DNA from: Gammaproteobacteria bacterium RIFCSPHIGHO2_12_FULL_41_20
Lineage (GTDB): Bacteria > Pseudomonadota > Gammaproteobacteria > DSM-16500
DNA length: 44,562 nt
NCBI GenBank assembly: GCA_001801575.1
Contig: MGYC01000036.1
Coordinates: forward strand, 10,671-55,232
Direction: 5' to 3'
Shown: positions 7,654-15,455 of the stretch, piece after piece
Layout of the letters: each line of letters opens with the position of its first letter
Numbering within the stretch: the stretch's first letter is position 1
Position numbers and translations under genes: made by a program
Notes under the pieces: generated by a model
The model's input: the letters and a program-made list of their open reading frames with translations, nothing else
The model's database searches: none
What the model was told of the DNA's origin: nothing

Positions 7654-8876
7654 TCCTATTTCTGATTACAATGCAGACTGAATCTGCGGAGACGGCGGAT
7701 TCTTTACAAGCGTATGGCGTATTGCTTAATTCAGAGGGTGCGGTTATCGAGGTTTTGCCTGGGGCGCCGTTAGCTACATTTGTATCGCTAGTAAAAGACC
7801 GTGAGGTAGTTGTCGTGGTACCGGCGGCAGATGTGTTACTTGTCAAGGTGAACTTGCCACAATTACAACACCAGAATTTGCGTAAAGCTTTGCCTTATGC
7901 GCTCGAAGAGCAACTTGCTGATGATGTTGAAGAGTTACATTTTGCATTAGGTCCTTCACTTGCAAATGGTGAGTATGTGGTAGCTGTAGTTGCTAAGCAA
8001 AAAATGCAGGCATGGATTCAGGCGTTACGTGAGCATCATATTGAGCCGATAAAGATGTTGCCTTTATCTTTAACTTTGCCTTTATCCGCGCATACCTGGA
8101 GTGTGGCGGTATTACCAGATCATATGTTAGTCAAAACTTCTCCTGGTCAGGGATTAGTGTGTGATAATGCTAACTTGCAAACCTTATTAATGCTGAAATG
8201 GCAAGAAAGTGTAGATAAGCCACAGGTTATTCATGGATTTAATTATACTGCGACAGCTTGTTTGCCCCTAGAAGTAGCAGGGTGCTTGGTGAAGGAGCGG
8301 TTATATCCTATAGAGCAAAGCTTTACGGATTTTTCTCGTGTGGCACAACAACACGATGCATTGAATCTATTGCAAGGACCATATCAGGCAAAGCGGCAAT
8401 GGCGACAATTAAAAAATACGTGGATGGTATCCGGTATTTTAATCGCTGCTTGTATTGGCATGTTGTTTTTTAGTCAAATTGTTTCTTATGTTATTTTGGC
8501 CACACGTTCTTATCAAATGGAGCATGTTATTGCGGCTATTTATCACCGACAATTTCCCGAAGCGCAAGCAGTGGTTGCTGTGAAAACACGCATGGAAGAT
8601 AAGTTGCGGAAGGTTTTAACGCAAGCAACAGGAGATCCTTTATTTGTCTTATTATCGTCAGTTAGCCAAGCCGTGACGCAATTTCCACAGGTACATTTAG
8701 AGCGGTTTGATTTTCAACATGGACAATTAACATTGAATGTGACAGCCAGCTCGTTTGAGTTTTTAGATCAATTTACGCAGTTTCTTGACCAGCAAGGAAT
8801 GTCGGTTAAACAAGAGAATGCGGCGACACAAGGCGGAGAAGTCAAAGCTGATTTAGTTATACAGGGTAATACATAG
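7635..8876 (+). CDS. gspL: Type II secretion assembly protein GspL
   Basis: GspL has 413 residues. It bridges the cytoplasmic ATPase GspE to GspM in the inner membrane. The N-terminal part (about 1-240) is the cytoplasmic actin-like domain, with LRKALPYALEEQLADDVEEL as a recognisable family segment. One membrane helix follows at about 257-282 (MVSGILIAACIGMLFFSQIV), then a periplasmic ferredoxin-like domain. The start overlaps the gspK stop by 19 nt and gspM follows after 16 nt. Confidence 0.93.
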   Translation: MAEQTLVLFLITMQTESAETADSLQAYGVLLNSEGAVIEVLPGAPLATFVSLVKDREVVVVVPAADVLLVKVNLPQLQHQNLRKALPYALEEQLADDVEELHFALGPSLANGEYVVAVVAKQKMQAWIQALREHHIEPIKMLPLSLTLPLSAHTWSVAVLPDHMLVKTSPGQGLVCDNANLQTLLMLKWQESVDKPQVIHGFNYTATACLPLEVAGCLVKERLYPIEQSFTDFSRVAQQHDALNLLQGPYQAKRQWRQLKNTWMVSGILIAACIGMLFFSQIVSYVILATRSYQMEHVIAAIYHRQFPEAQAVVAVKTRMEDKLRKVLTQATGDPLFVLLSSVSQAVTQFPQVHLERFDFQHGQLTLNVTASSFEFLDQFTQFLDQQGMSVKQENAATQGGEVKADLVIQGNT

Positions 8877-8892
8877 AAAGGAGTTTCACCAT

Positions 8893-9378
8893 ATGAAAGA
8901 ATGGTGGCAACAATTAGAATTACGTGAAAAAAAAATCCTAGCCAGTGGCGGCGCTATTCTGGTGATTTTGTTAATTTACCTACTTGTTTGGTCGCCGTTA
9001 ACCAATAAAGTAGCGACATTGCGCCAGGCTATAAGTAAAAATCAGCGCTTGCTTGCCTGGATGCAGCAAGCCGATAAACAAATGCAAGGCTTGTCAGGTA
9101 AATCTACTGCCGTACAATTTGCAACAACACCCGCTGCTTTACTTGGAAGCTTGCAAAGCAGCATCCAGAAAGCTGGATTAGCACATCAGCTTACGCAAAT
9201 TAAAGAAGGGGGAGATGAGACTATTTTGTTACAGTTTAAAGCGGTAGATTTTGATACCTTGATTAATTGGTTAGTGCAAGCACAGCATCAGCAAGGGTTT
9301 AAAGTATCACATATGTCAGTAGTAAAAACCGCGGTAAGTGGAGTGGTGAATGTGGATATTACGTTACTCCCGGCGTGA
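8893..9378 (+). CDS. gspM: Type II secretion protein GspM
   Basis: The protein has 161 residues. A short cytoplasmic N-terminus (EWWQQLELREKKIL) leads into a membrane helix (GGAILVILLIYLLVW), then a small periplasmic domain, which is the GspM architecture. GspM pairs with GspL in the inner-membrane platform. An AAAGGAG ribosome binding site lies just upstream of the ATG. This is the last gene of the plus-strand gsp run. Its last 20 bases overlap the end of the convergent lipoprotein gene. Confidence 0.93.
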   Translation: MKEWWQQLELREKKILASGGAILVILLIYLLVWSPLTNKVATLRQAISKNQRLLAWMQQADKQMQGLSGKSTAVQFATTPAALLGSLQSSIQKAGLAHQLTQIKEGGDETILLQFKAVDFDTLINWLVQAQHQQGFKVSHMSVVKTAVSGVVNVDITLLPA

Positions 9379-9760
9379 TTAATTCCATTTGTTGTTTTGC
9401 GCGGTAAGCGGGGTTGGCTTGTTGATCCATTAGCTGTAGTGCTTTTATCGCAGGCGGATATTTTTGTTCCGCTGCTTTATTTATCCAAAATCGACCGGTA
9501 TCTGTATCTTGTGCAACTCCATAGCCATAATAATACATATAGCCAACCGCGTATTCTGCTTCTGCTTTTCCTGCTGCAGCAAGAGGTAGTAATGTTTGAA
9601 ACGCGCGTTTGTAATAACCCGCTTCAAAATTTCTTTTTCCTAGCTGTAATTCTTCAGCCATTTTAGGCGATGTCGTGACGCAAGCGGTGAACGATAGTGA
9701 TACGGTTACGAGCATGGCTATGTGTAACCATGTGGAGAACGTATTATTCAGTTGGTTCAT
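9359..9760 (-). CDS. Small Sel1-repeat lipoprotein
   Basis: The protein has 133 residues. It has an N-terminal signal sequence ending in a lipobox-like FTAC, followed by two TPR/Sel1-like units; the second reads AEYAVGYMYYYGYGV and then FWINKAAEQ, close to the Sel1 consensus. It is probably an outer- or inner-membrane lipoprotein that binds protein partners. The gene follows gspC with a 17-nt overlap and converges on gspM with a 20-nt overlap. Cotranscription with gspC suggests, but does not prove, a role in T2SS assembly, for example as a pilotin-like factor. The residue at -3 of the lipobox is F, which is not canonical. Confidence 0.78.
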   Translation of the reverse strand: MNQLNNTFSTWLHIAMLVTVSLSFTACVTTSPKMAEELQLGKRNFEAGYYKRAFQTLLPLAAAGKAEAEYAVGYMYYYGYGVAQDTDTGRFWINKAAEQKYPPAIKALQLMDQQANPAYRAKQQMELITPGVT

Positions 9761-10271
9761 TGACTGATGCTCCTGAAGCTGCGGTTTTATGTCTAGGTAA
9801 GGAGAGTTTTTCTAAATGCCCGCCATTATCAAAAATGATTTCTTGAGTAGTAATATCATGAATGACGGCACCGGATGGTAAGGTATCACCAATTTGATAA
9901 AGTTTCCCCGGTTGTCCTTCCGTAGAGATAATGGCTTTAGATTGTTCTTGCTTTGTTCCTTTAATAACGCCAGTTAATTGTATGGGTAGGCTGGTAATAG
10001 GTAGCGTGGATGTTTCTTTGGCAGGAATACCAAATAAATGTGCTTCAGCCAAACTGGCTGCAAAATCTGGTGCGTGCGCATCTAAAGGCGTTATCAAGGA
10101 AGATTTTGGCTGATGCGCTAGAGTCCAGTCTTGATGCCATTGCAGAAAAGCATAAAGGGTGAGCAGGCAAAGCAATGCACCCGTTCCAACCGGTAAGTAA
10201 CGTGGCAAATAAGTTTGTATCTTGGTTATCATGTGTGTATTTATTAGAGAAATATATTTCATAACCTCCAT
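9744..10271 (-). CDS. gspC: Type II secretion protein GspC, short form
   Basis: The protein has 175 residues. After a short N-terminus comes one membrane helix (TGALLCLLTLYAFLQW), then the periplasmic homology region: EAHLFGIPA, LPIQLTGVIKG, KAIISTEGQPGKLYQIGDTL and AVIHDITTQEIIFDNGG. This is the HR domain that contacts the secretin GspD. The C-terminal PDZ or coiled-coil domain of longer GspC proteins is missing, as in some GspC variants. The first ATG is at 10271; a second ATG at 10262 lies right behind GGAGG, too close for it to serve as its binding site. The gene is on the opposite strand from the other gsp genes and overlaps the Sel1 lipoprotein gene. Confidence 0.85.
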   Translation of the reverse strand: MEVMKYISLINTHMITKIQTYLPRYLPVGTGALLCLLTLYAFLQWHQDWTLAHQPKSSLITPLDAHAPDFAASLAEAHLFGIPAKETSTLPITSLPIQLTGVIKGTKQEQSKAIISTEGQPGKLYQIGDTLPSGAVIHDITTQEIIFDNGGHLEKLSLPRHKTAASGASVNEPTE

Positions 10272-10314
10272 GTTAAATTTTCATCCATTGAAGTGCAATA
10301 TGTATCTGTCTTTA

Positions 10315-10365
10315 TGCAATAGCAAGAGCGCGAACTCTTGTAATAATTTTATCCTTGCTAATGCA
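10315..10365. repeat. Inverted repeat upstream of the vWA gene
   Basis: TGCAATAGCAAG (10315-10326) and CTTGCTAATGCA (10354-10365) are 12-nt inverted arms with one mismatch. A second small hairpin CAAGAG-CGCGAA-CTCTTG lies at 10323-10340. The region lies between divergent gspC and the vWA gene and could be regulatory. No clear promoter pair is visible. Confidence 0.4.
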
Positions 10366-10427
10366 TTTTTGCGATGGCACACTGCGGACGTGTTTTTATT
10401 CTTAATATAAAAAAAAAGGAAAAAAAT

Positions 10428-11828
10428 ATGCCATCAAAATATATTTTTGTTAATGGGGTTATGAGATTAAACCCCGCATATCAGGGGCAATCGTCTGTTG
10501 CCAATCCGCAGCAAGCTTTGGCTATTGTTTCTTCTGCAAGCGATATCGCGCAAGCTAATGAAGAAAGAGTTCGGTGTACTGGCCAAGAAATGCAGTTAGC
10601 TCCGTCTACTATTTCTGCCATGACAGCTATGCAAGATAGGCCTTATCTTGATCAGTTTAAAACCAGCCAGCCTATGGATGGCGGGGATTTGTTAGATGGT
10701 CTTTATTCTTTATTTGAAAAATATGAAGTACCAATTGGTTTGGTGAATAAATTACTTACGTTAACCTCCTATGATCAATTAGATTTTATCATAGATGATA
10801 GCGGTTCTATGCGTGGTGAATCAGATGTGCAATTGAGTCAGGCTACGGATCATGTGAGAAGTAAAGCCCTGCAAGATCGAGCTAGACGTGTTGATATGAA
10901 AATGACACGTTGGGAAGAGGTTGAGGATCGCCTACATGTGCTCATGGATATTTTAGCTTATTTACCTGTCAATAATATACGAATTCATTTCTTGAATAGA
11001 GGGGCGGAGTTATCATTCTCTCATGCGCAAAAAACGCCAGAACAGTTTTCTGCAGAAGTACATGACAGAATTAGTAGAGAATTTAGCCAACCTCCTGCAG
11101 GTATGACGCCGTTGTATGGAAAGCTAGCTGAAGCGTTTAGAAAAGCAGGAAAAACGATGCATTATGTATTTACTGATGGTGTGCCTTCTGATGCTTCAGT
11201 GGAAGCTGTGAGCAAGCTAGTAAAGGAGCGGCAGCATCCAGAGAACCATCCGCTTACCTTTATGAGTTGTACAAATAACGATAACGAAGCTAAATGGATG
11301 AAAGAGATTGAGGAAATAGCCAAATTTGTGTCTGAATTAGATGATTTCAAATCCGAGCGGGAAGAAGTCTTGAGCGATCAGGGGGTAAGCTTTCCATTTA
11401 GCCGAGGATTCTGGTTACTTTGCCAATTGGTAGCGGCTACTAATCCGGATGATTTAGATGCATTGGATGAAAGCACACCTTTTTCAAGGTATACATTGAG
11501 TAATCTTTTAGGAAGAGAAATGTCTGCGGAAGAATACCAGAGTTATTTTCATGGGCATCCTAACGCGTCGAAGTATAGTTATTTATATCAAAGGTTGCTG
11601 ACTGAGCCTGTTACTGCGAAACAACTTATACAGCAGTCTAGTCAGACTGTTCCTAGCTATTATTCACAGCAACCTAGCCAGACTGTTCCTAACTATCCAC
11701 AGCAGCCTTATGGCGGTAGTTATCAGCCTACCATGTTTGCATCGTCGGCTACTCCTCCCCCTCCCCCTTTCCCTGGGCCTATGCCTCCTCAATTGCCAGA
11801 GTATTCTGGATACCGCGGCAGCAGGTAG
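10428..11828 (+). CDS. von Willebrand factor A domain protein with proline-rich tail
   Basis: From the ATG at 10428, with AAGGA just upstream, the product has 466 residues. A vWA-type domain begins near residue 118: LDFIIDDSGSM holds the MIDAS motif DxSxS (D123-S127). The later MIDAS threonine is probably in AGMTPLYG, and the third element in YVFTDGVPSD. Residues 1-115 are not recognised. The C-terminus (about 400-466) is rich in P, Q, S and Y with two SQTVP repeats and a run of prolines, suggesting a flexible protein-binding tail. There is no signal peptide. A host-directed effector or a metal-dependent adhesion-type module are both possible; neither is shown by the sequence. Confidence 0.8.
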   Translation: MPSKYIFVNGVMRLNPAYQGQSSVANPQQALAIVSSASDIAQANEERVRCTGQEMQLAPSTISAMTAMQDRPYLDQFKTSQPMDGGDLLDGLYSLFEKYEVPIGLVNKLLTLTSYDQLDFIIDDSGSMRGESDVQLSQATDHVRSKALQDRARRVDMKMTRWEEVEDRLHVLMDILAYLPVNNIRIHFLNRGAELSFSHAQKTPEQFSAEVHDRISREFSQPPAGMTPLYGKLAEAFRKAGKTMHYVFTDGVPSDASVEAVSKLVKERQHPENHPLTFMSCTNNDNEAKWMKEIEEIAKFVSELDDFKSEREEVLSDQGVSFPFSRGFWLLCQLVAATNPDDLDALDESTPFSRYTLSNLLGREMSAEEYQSYFHGHPNASKYSYLYQRLLTEPVTAKQLIQQSSQTVPSYYSQQPSQTVPNYPQQPYGGSYQPTMFASSATPPPPPFPGPMPPQLPEYSGYRGSR

Positions 11829-11862
11829 CGCATTTATCTCTGGAGCAACAGATACTAATTTT

Positions 11863-11894
11863 CACCCTTCTGTATGTTATTATATAGAAGGGTG
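11863..11894. terminator. Hairpin downstream of the vWA gene, possible terminator
   Basis: CACCCTTCT (11863-11871) and AGAAGGGTG (11886-11894) form a perfect 9-bp stem with a 14-nt AT-rich loop, 35 bases after the stop of the vWA gene. No U-tract follows, so it may be an mRNA 3' stabiliser rather than an intrinsic terminator. Confidence 0.45.
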
Positions 11895-11940
11895 GCCGTT
11901 GTACTAGCTATCAGTGCGTATAACTACTAAAATAGCGACT

Positions 11941-12423
11941 ATGCATTACATTGATCAAAATTTATTACCTGGCGAACGTATTCTATACCGCACAAAAAAG
12001 CATGCGATTATTTTCATTACCCCGCTTATTTTGACTGGGCTAGCATTTTATTTGCACTCTCTCAATAATCTTGCCCTAGAAACCGCATTATGGTGGCTGA
12101 ATTTAGCAGTAATATTAGCTTGGTGTCATGAGTTACTTAATTACGCCATGTCCGATTTTGCGGTTACCAACAAGCGCGTGATGATGCGAGAAGGCTTTAT
12201 ATTTCGACATGCCAATGAAATGCGGCTAGCTACCGTTGCAAGAGTAGATATTGTGCAAAGTTTACTTGGGCAAATATTAAATTATGGTACGGTATCTATT
12301 AATGGTTTTGGCGGTGGTACCGATGTGTTTTCTTTAATTGCTTTTCCTTATGCTTTTCAGAAAGCGGTACAAATTGCGCTTGACAAACAAGACGATAAAC
12401 AAGGTAAAGAGCAGCTTACATGA
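11941..12423 (+). CDS. Bacterial PH-domain membrane protein (YdbS/YdbT type)
   Basis: The product has 160 residues. The opening LLPGERILYRTKKH is typical of bacterial PH-domain membrane proteins. Two hydrophobic segments (IIFITPLILTGLAFYL and LWWLNLAVILAW) follow, then FAVTNKRVMMREGFI, RVDIVQSLLGQILNYGTVSI and GGGTDVF, the bPH_2 domain. It is an inner-membrane protein of unknown function. The stop overlaps the hemE start as ATGA, so the two are likely cotranscribed and coupled. A GTG at 11914 in the same frame is a less likely start. Confidence 0.85.
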   Translation: MHYIDQNLLPGERILYRTKKHAIIFITPLILTGLAFYLHSLNNLALETALWWLNLAVILAWCHELLNYAMSDFAVTNKRVMMREGFIFRHANEMRLATVARVDIVQSLLGQILNYGTVSINGFGGGTDVFSLIAFPYAFQKAVQIALDKQDDKQGKEQLT

Positions 12424-13487
12424 CTTCCCTTCATAATGACCGGCTACTACGAGCTATTGCTCGAGAACCTGTAGATATGACGCCAGTTTGGCTCATGCGG
12501 CAAGCAGGACGTTATTTGCCAGAATATCGAGAGGTGCGAAAACAAGCCGGTAGTTTTTTGAATTTATGTAAAACGCCAGAATTAGCTTGTGAAGTCACCT
12601 TACAACCTATTAAACGTTATCCTTTAGATGCGGCGATTCTTTTTTCCGATATTTTAACTATCCCTGATGCTATGGGATTAGGGCTGCAATTTGAAGAGGG
12701 GATTGGTCCCACGTTTGCTCATCCTATTCGCAAGAAAAAGGATATCAACCAATTAACAATACCTAACCCAACGCAGGACCTTGCCTATGTGTTGGATGCA
12801 ATTAAGCTTGTGAAAAAAATGCTAGCTAATCAATTGCCGCTTATAGGCTTTTGCGGTAGCCCCTGGACTATTGCTGCTTATATGGTGGAGGGGCGGGCGA
12901 ATCCTGGGTTTCCATTAATTAGAAAAATGACGAAAACGGATCCTGCATTGTTACATGTGCTACTAGAGAAGTTAGCGCAAGCAATTAGTCTGCACTTACA
13001 AGCGCAAATTCAAGCAGGTGTGCATGTGGTAATGATATTTGATACTTGGGGAGGCATGCTAGATAATCAAGATTATCAGCAGTTTTCTTTGCATTATGTG
13101 CAGCAGATAGTAGCAGACATTAAAAATAATGAAGCCGTACACAAAACCCCAGTTATTTTATTTACACGTGCCGGAAATCAATGGTTGGAGTTGATGGCGC
13201 AGGTGGGATGTGATGTGCTTGGTGTTGATTGGGGAATATCTTTAGCGGAAGCAAGGCGGCGAGTGGGAAGCACAGTGGCGTTACAAGGAAATATTGATCC
13301 TGCTTTTCTCTATCAATCACCTGAAGAGATTAAGCAAGCGGTAGCGGGAACTTTAGCTGCATACGGCCATGGGTCAGGGCATATTTTTAATTTGGGCCAT
13401 GGTATCCCACAAGATGTGTCTCCTGAGCATGTGGGTATATTAATCAATGCGGTTCATGAGCTTAGCCGGCCTTATCACACGAATTAA
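12420..13487 (+). CDS. hemE: Uroporphyrinogen decarboxylase HemE
   Basis: HemE decarboxylates the four acetate side chains of uroporphyrinogen III to give coproporphyrinogen III in heme synthesis. The protein has 355 residues, a normal length. Both family signatures are present: PVWLMRQAGRYLPEYR near the start and IGFCGSPWTIAAYMVEG near residue 141. The catalytic Asp lies in ILFSDILTIPDAMG. The C-terminal GHGIPQDVSPEHV is also typical. The start overlaps the PH-domain gene. A palindromic element follows before dsbD. Confidence 0.98.
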   Translation: MTSLHNDRLLRAIAREPVDMTPVWLMRQAGRYLPEYREVRKQAGSFLNLCKTPELACEVTLQPIKRYPLDAAILFSDILTIPDAMGLGLQFEEGIGPTFAHPIRKKKDINQLTIPNPTQDLAYVLDAIKLVKKMLANQLPLIGFCGSPWTIAAYMVEGRANPGFPLIRKMTKTDPALLHVLLEKLAQAISLHLQAQIQAGVHVVMIFDTWGGMLDNQDYQQFSLHYVQQIVADIKNNEAVHKTPVILFTRAGNQWLELMAQVGCDVLGVDWGISLAEARRRVGSTVALQGNIDPAFLYQSPEEIKQAVAGTLAAYGHGSGHIFNLGHGIPQDVSPEHVGILINAVHELSRPYHTN

Positions 13488-13525
13488 TCTATCATACGGG
13501 GCACACCCGTCATACTACAAGGGGA

Positions 13526-13659
13526 GAGAGTGTTTATTGAACTGTGTCAGTACCTATGTAAACGAAGGACGTCGCGGCCATGGAAGGTAAGAAGCGCCGA
13601 GTACAGGGACGTACGCTCCTGAGTTACATAGGTACTGACACAGTTCAATAAACACTCTC
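13526..13659. mobile_element. Palindromic MITE-like element C with shared core and 8-bp target duplication
   Basis: The arms 13526-13561 and 13624-13659 are perfect inverted repeats of 36 nt. They are directly flanked by the 8-bp direct repeat CAAGGGGA (13518-13525 and 13660-13667), a target-site duplication. The core 13562-13623 matches the cores of elements A and B at all but a few positions, yet the arms are unrelated to theirs. The outer end (GAGAGTGTTTATTGAACTG) resembles IS256-family ends, which also give 8-9 bp duplications; that assignment is from memory and needs a search. The right copy of the duplication carries the AAGGGG ribosome binding site of dsbD. Confidence 0.9.
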
Positions 13660-13672
13660 CAAGGGGATGATG

Positions 13673-15454
13673 ATGCGTATTGCCACATTCATTGCAACTA
13701 TTCTTTTTCCCCTATTATTACTGGCGGGCCAGTCCTTTCAGGCACCTTTGCCACCTGAACAAGCTTTTGCGCCAAGTATTTATTCTGCTTCTACCAAGCG
13801 AGCTATTGTACGTTGGCAAATTGCGCCAGGTTACTATTTATATCAAGATCAACTGCAGATTACTTTATTATCTCCGCAGCAGGGAAAAATTACGCATATT
13901 AATTGGCCGCAAGGACAAGAAAGACACAATAGTGTGAAAGGAGTGTATCAAGCTTATTTTGATTCAGTACGTATCCCGGTTCAATTACAGAATGTGGCGA
14001 AAGGGGATGCGGTAAAGCTGCTTGTTAATTATCAAGGATGTTCGCAAAGCGGCTTTTGTTATCCACCCGCACAAACCACGCTTGCCTTTACGATGGGAGT
14101 GACTGCGGTTACAGATGGGAGTTCTTCAATAAACTCAGCTACGTCAAATGTGCTTGATGCATCTGCTTCGTTGGTGACTGATCAGCATGGCATTACTCAG
14201 CTATTGCTTAACCAACATTGGGTTACGAATATTTTTATTTTTATGGCGTTGGGATTATTGCTTAGTTTTACACCCTGTGTACTACCTATGGTACCGATTC
14301 TTTCTAGTATCATCATTGGCCAGGGTGCGCAGCTCACGACGAAAAAAGCTTTTGCTTTATCATTTGCTTATGTATTGGGAATGGCTTTGACTTATGCTCT
14401 AGCAGGATTAGTTGCAGCCTGGCTAGGTAATTCTATTCAAGTTGCTTTACAAAAGCCGGTGTTTATTATTGTGGTGAGTGGGTTATTTGTTGTATTAGCA
14501 TTATCTCTATTCGGTTGGTACGAGATTCGTTTGCCGAGTAAATGGCAAAATTATTTTTATGGATTTAATCAACGTCAGCGCGGCGGTCATTATTTGGGCG
14601 TATTTCTGATGGGGGTTGGATCAACATTAATTGTTTCCCCTTGCGTGAGTGCACCCTTAGTGGGTGTGCTCACGTATATTGCCACTACCGGCAATATGGC
14701 GTTGGGTGGAATAACATTACTCGCATTAGGCATAGGTATGGGCATACCTTTGTTGGTGATAGGTACATCGGCAGGCAAGTGGTTACCACATGTAGGGCCA
14801 TGGATGGACTCAGTGAAAATGTTATTTGGTTTGTTGATGCTGGGTATGGCGGTATGGTTGTTATCACGAGTGATTACTACATCGATGAGTTTGTTATTGT
14901 GGATATTACTTTGTTTAAGTGCAGTGGTATTGTTTTTTAAACTTTTTTCATCACGACCTGCTTGGCGTAAGCTGCATAAAATGTTGGGTGTAACATTAGG
15001 CGTGTGTGGTGCCACATTAATTCTTGGTGTAGAAACCAATCAATTAGATCTGACACGGGTATTCCCGTTAAGTGCGCGTCAACAACAAACAGAGATATCA
15101 CGATTTATTGTTGTGCGTGATATGGCACAATTAAAACATGAGTTAGACTTGGCAAAGCTAACCAATAAGCCAGTTATGTTAGATTTTTATGCGGATTGGT
15201 GTGTGTCATGTGTGGAGATGGATAAAATGGTATGGAATGATATGCAAGTAGGCGCAGCGTTAACTCAGTTTGTCTTATTACGTGCAGATGTGACTGCTAA
15301 TGACTCTTCTGCACAGGCTTTAATGAAGTATTTTAATGTGATTGCACCACCAACTGTGATATTTTTCGATAGTAGTGGGCAGGAGTTGCGTAATGCTCGT
15401 GTTGTGGGTGAAATAAAGGCAAAAGAATTTTTAGCGCGACTGGATAATATATGA
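13673..15454 (+). CDS. dsbD: Thiol:disulfide interchange protein DsbD
   Basis: DsbD moves electrons from cytoplasmic thioredoxin across the inner membrane to periplasmic DsbC/DsbG-type partners. From ATG 13673 the protein has 593 residues. After a signal peptide comes the periplasmic alpha domain with the cysteine pair in CSQSGFCYPPA. An eight-helix membrane domain follows, with its redox cysteines in FTPCVLPMVP and VSPCVSAPLVG. The C-terminal thioredoxin-like domain has the active site ADWCVSC. Three ATG codons lie in tandem at 13667, 13670 and 13673; the last is best spaced from AAGGGG. That site sits in the target duplication of element C. gshA follows after 1 nt. Confidence 0.97.
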   Translation: MRIATFIATILFPLLLLAGQSFQAPLPPEQAFAPSIYSASTKRAIVRWQIAPGYYLYQDQLQITLLSPQQGKITHINWPQGQERHNSVKGVYQAYFDSVRIPVQLQNVAKGDAVKLLVNYQGCSQSGFCYPPAQTTLAFTMGVTAVTDGSSSINSATSNVLDASASLVTDQHGITQLLLNQHWVTNIFIFMALGLLLSFTPCVLPMVPILSSIIIGQGAQLTTKKAFALSFAYVLGMALTYALAGLVAAWLGNSIQVALQKPVFIIVVSGLFVVLALSLFGWYEIRLPSKWQNYFYGFNQRQRGGHYLGVFLMGVGSTLIVSPCVSAPLVGVLTYIATTGNMALGGITLLALGIGMGIPLLVIGTSAGKWLPHVGPWMDSVKMLFGLLMLGMAVWLLSRVITTSMSLLLWILLCLSAVVLFFKLFSSRPAWRKLHKMLGVTLGVCGATLILGVETNQLDLTRVFPLSARQQQTEISRFIVVRDMAQLKHELDLAKLTNKPVMLDFYADWCVSCVEMDKMVWNDMQVGAALTQFVLLRADVTANDSSAQALMKYFNVIAPPTVIFFDSSGQELRNARVVGEIKAKEFLARLDNI

Positions 15455-15455
15455 T

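Noticed and set aside
10374-10427. Upstream extension of the vWA protein
   Set aside because: The added residues come from AT-rich leader sequence without a ribosome binding site, while ATG 10428 has AAGGA at good spacing.
14590-15039. 149-codon minus-strand frame inside dsbD
   Set aside because: It is the antisense shadow of the DsbD membrane domain, whose motifs are unambiguous on the plus strand.
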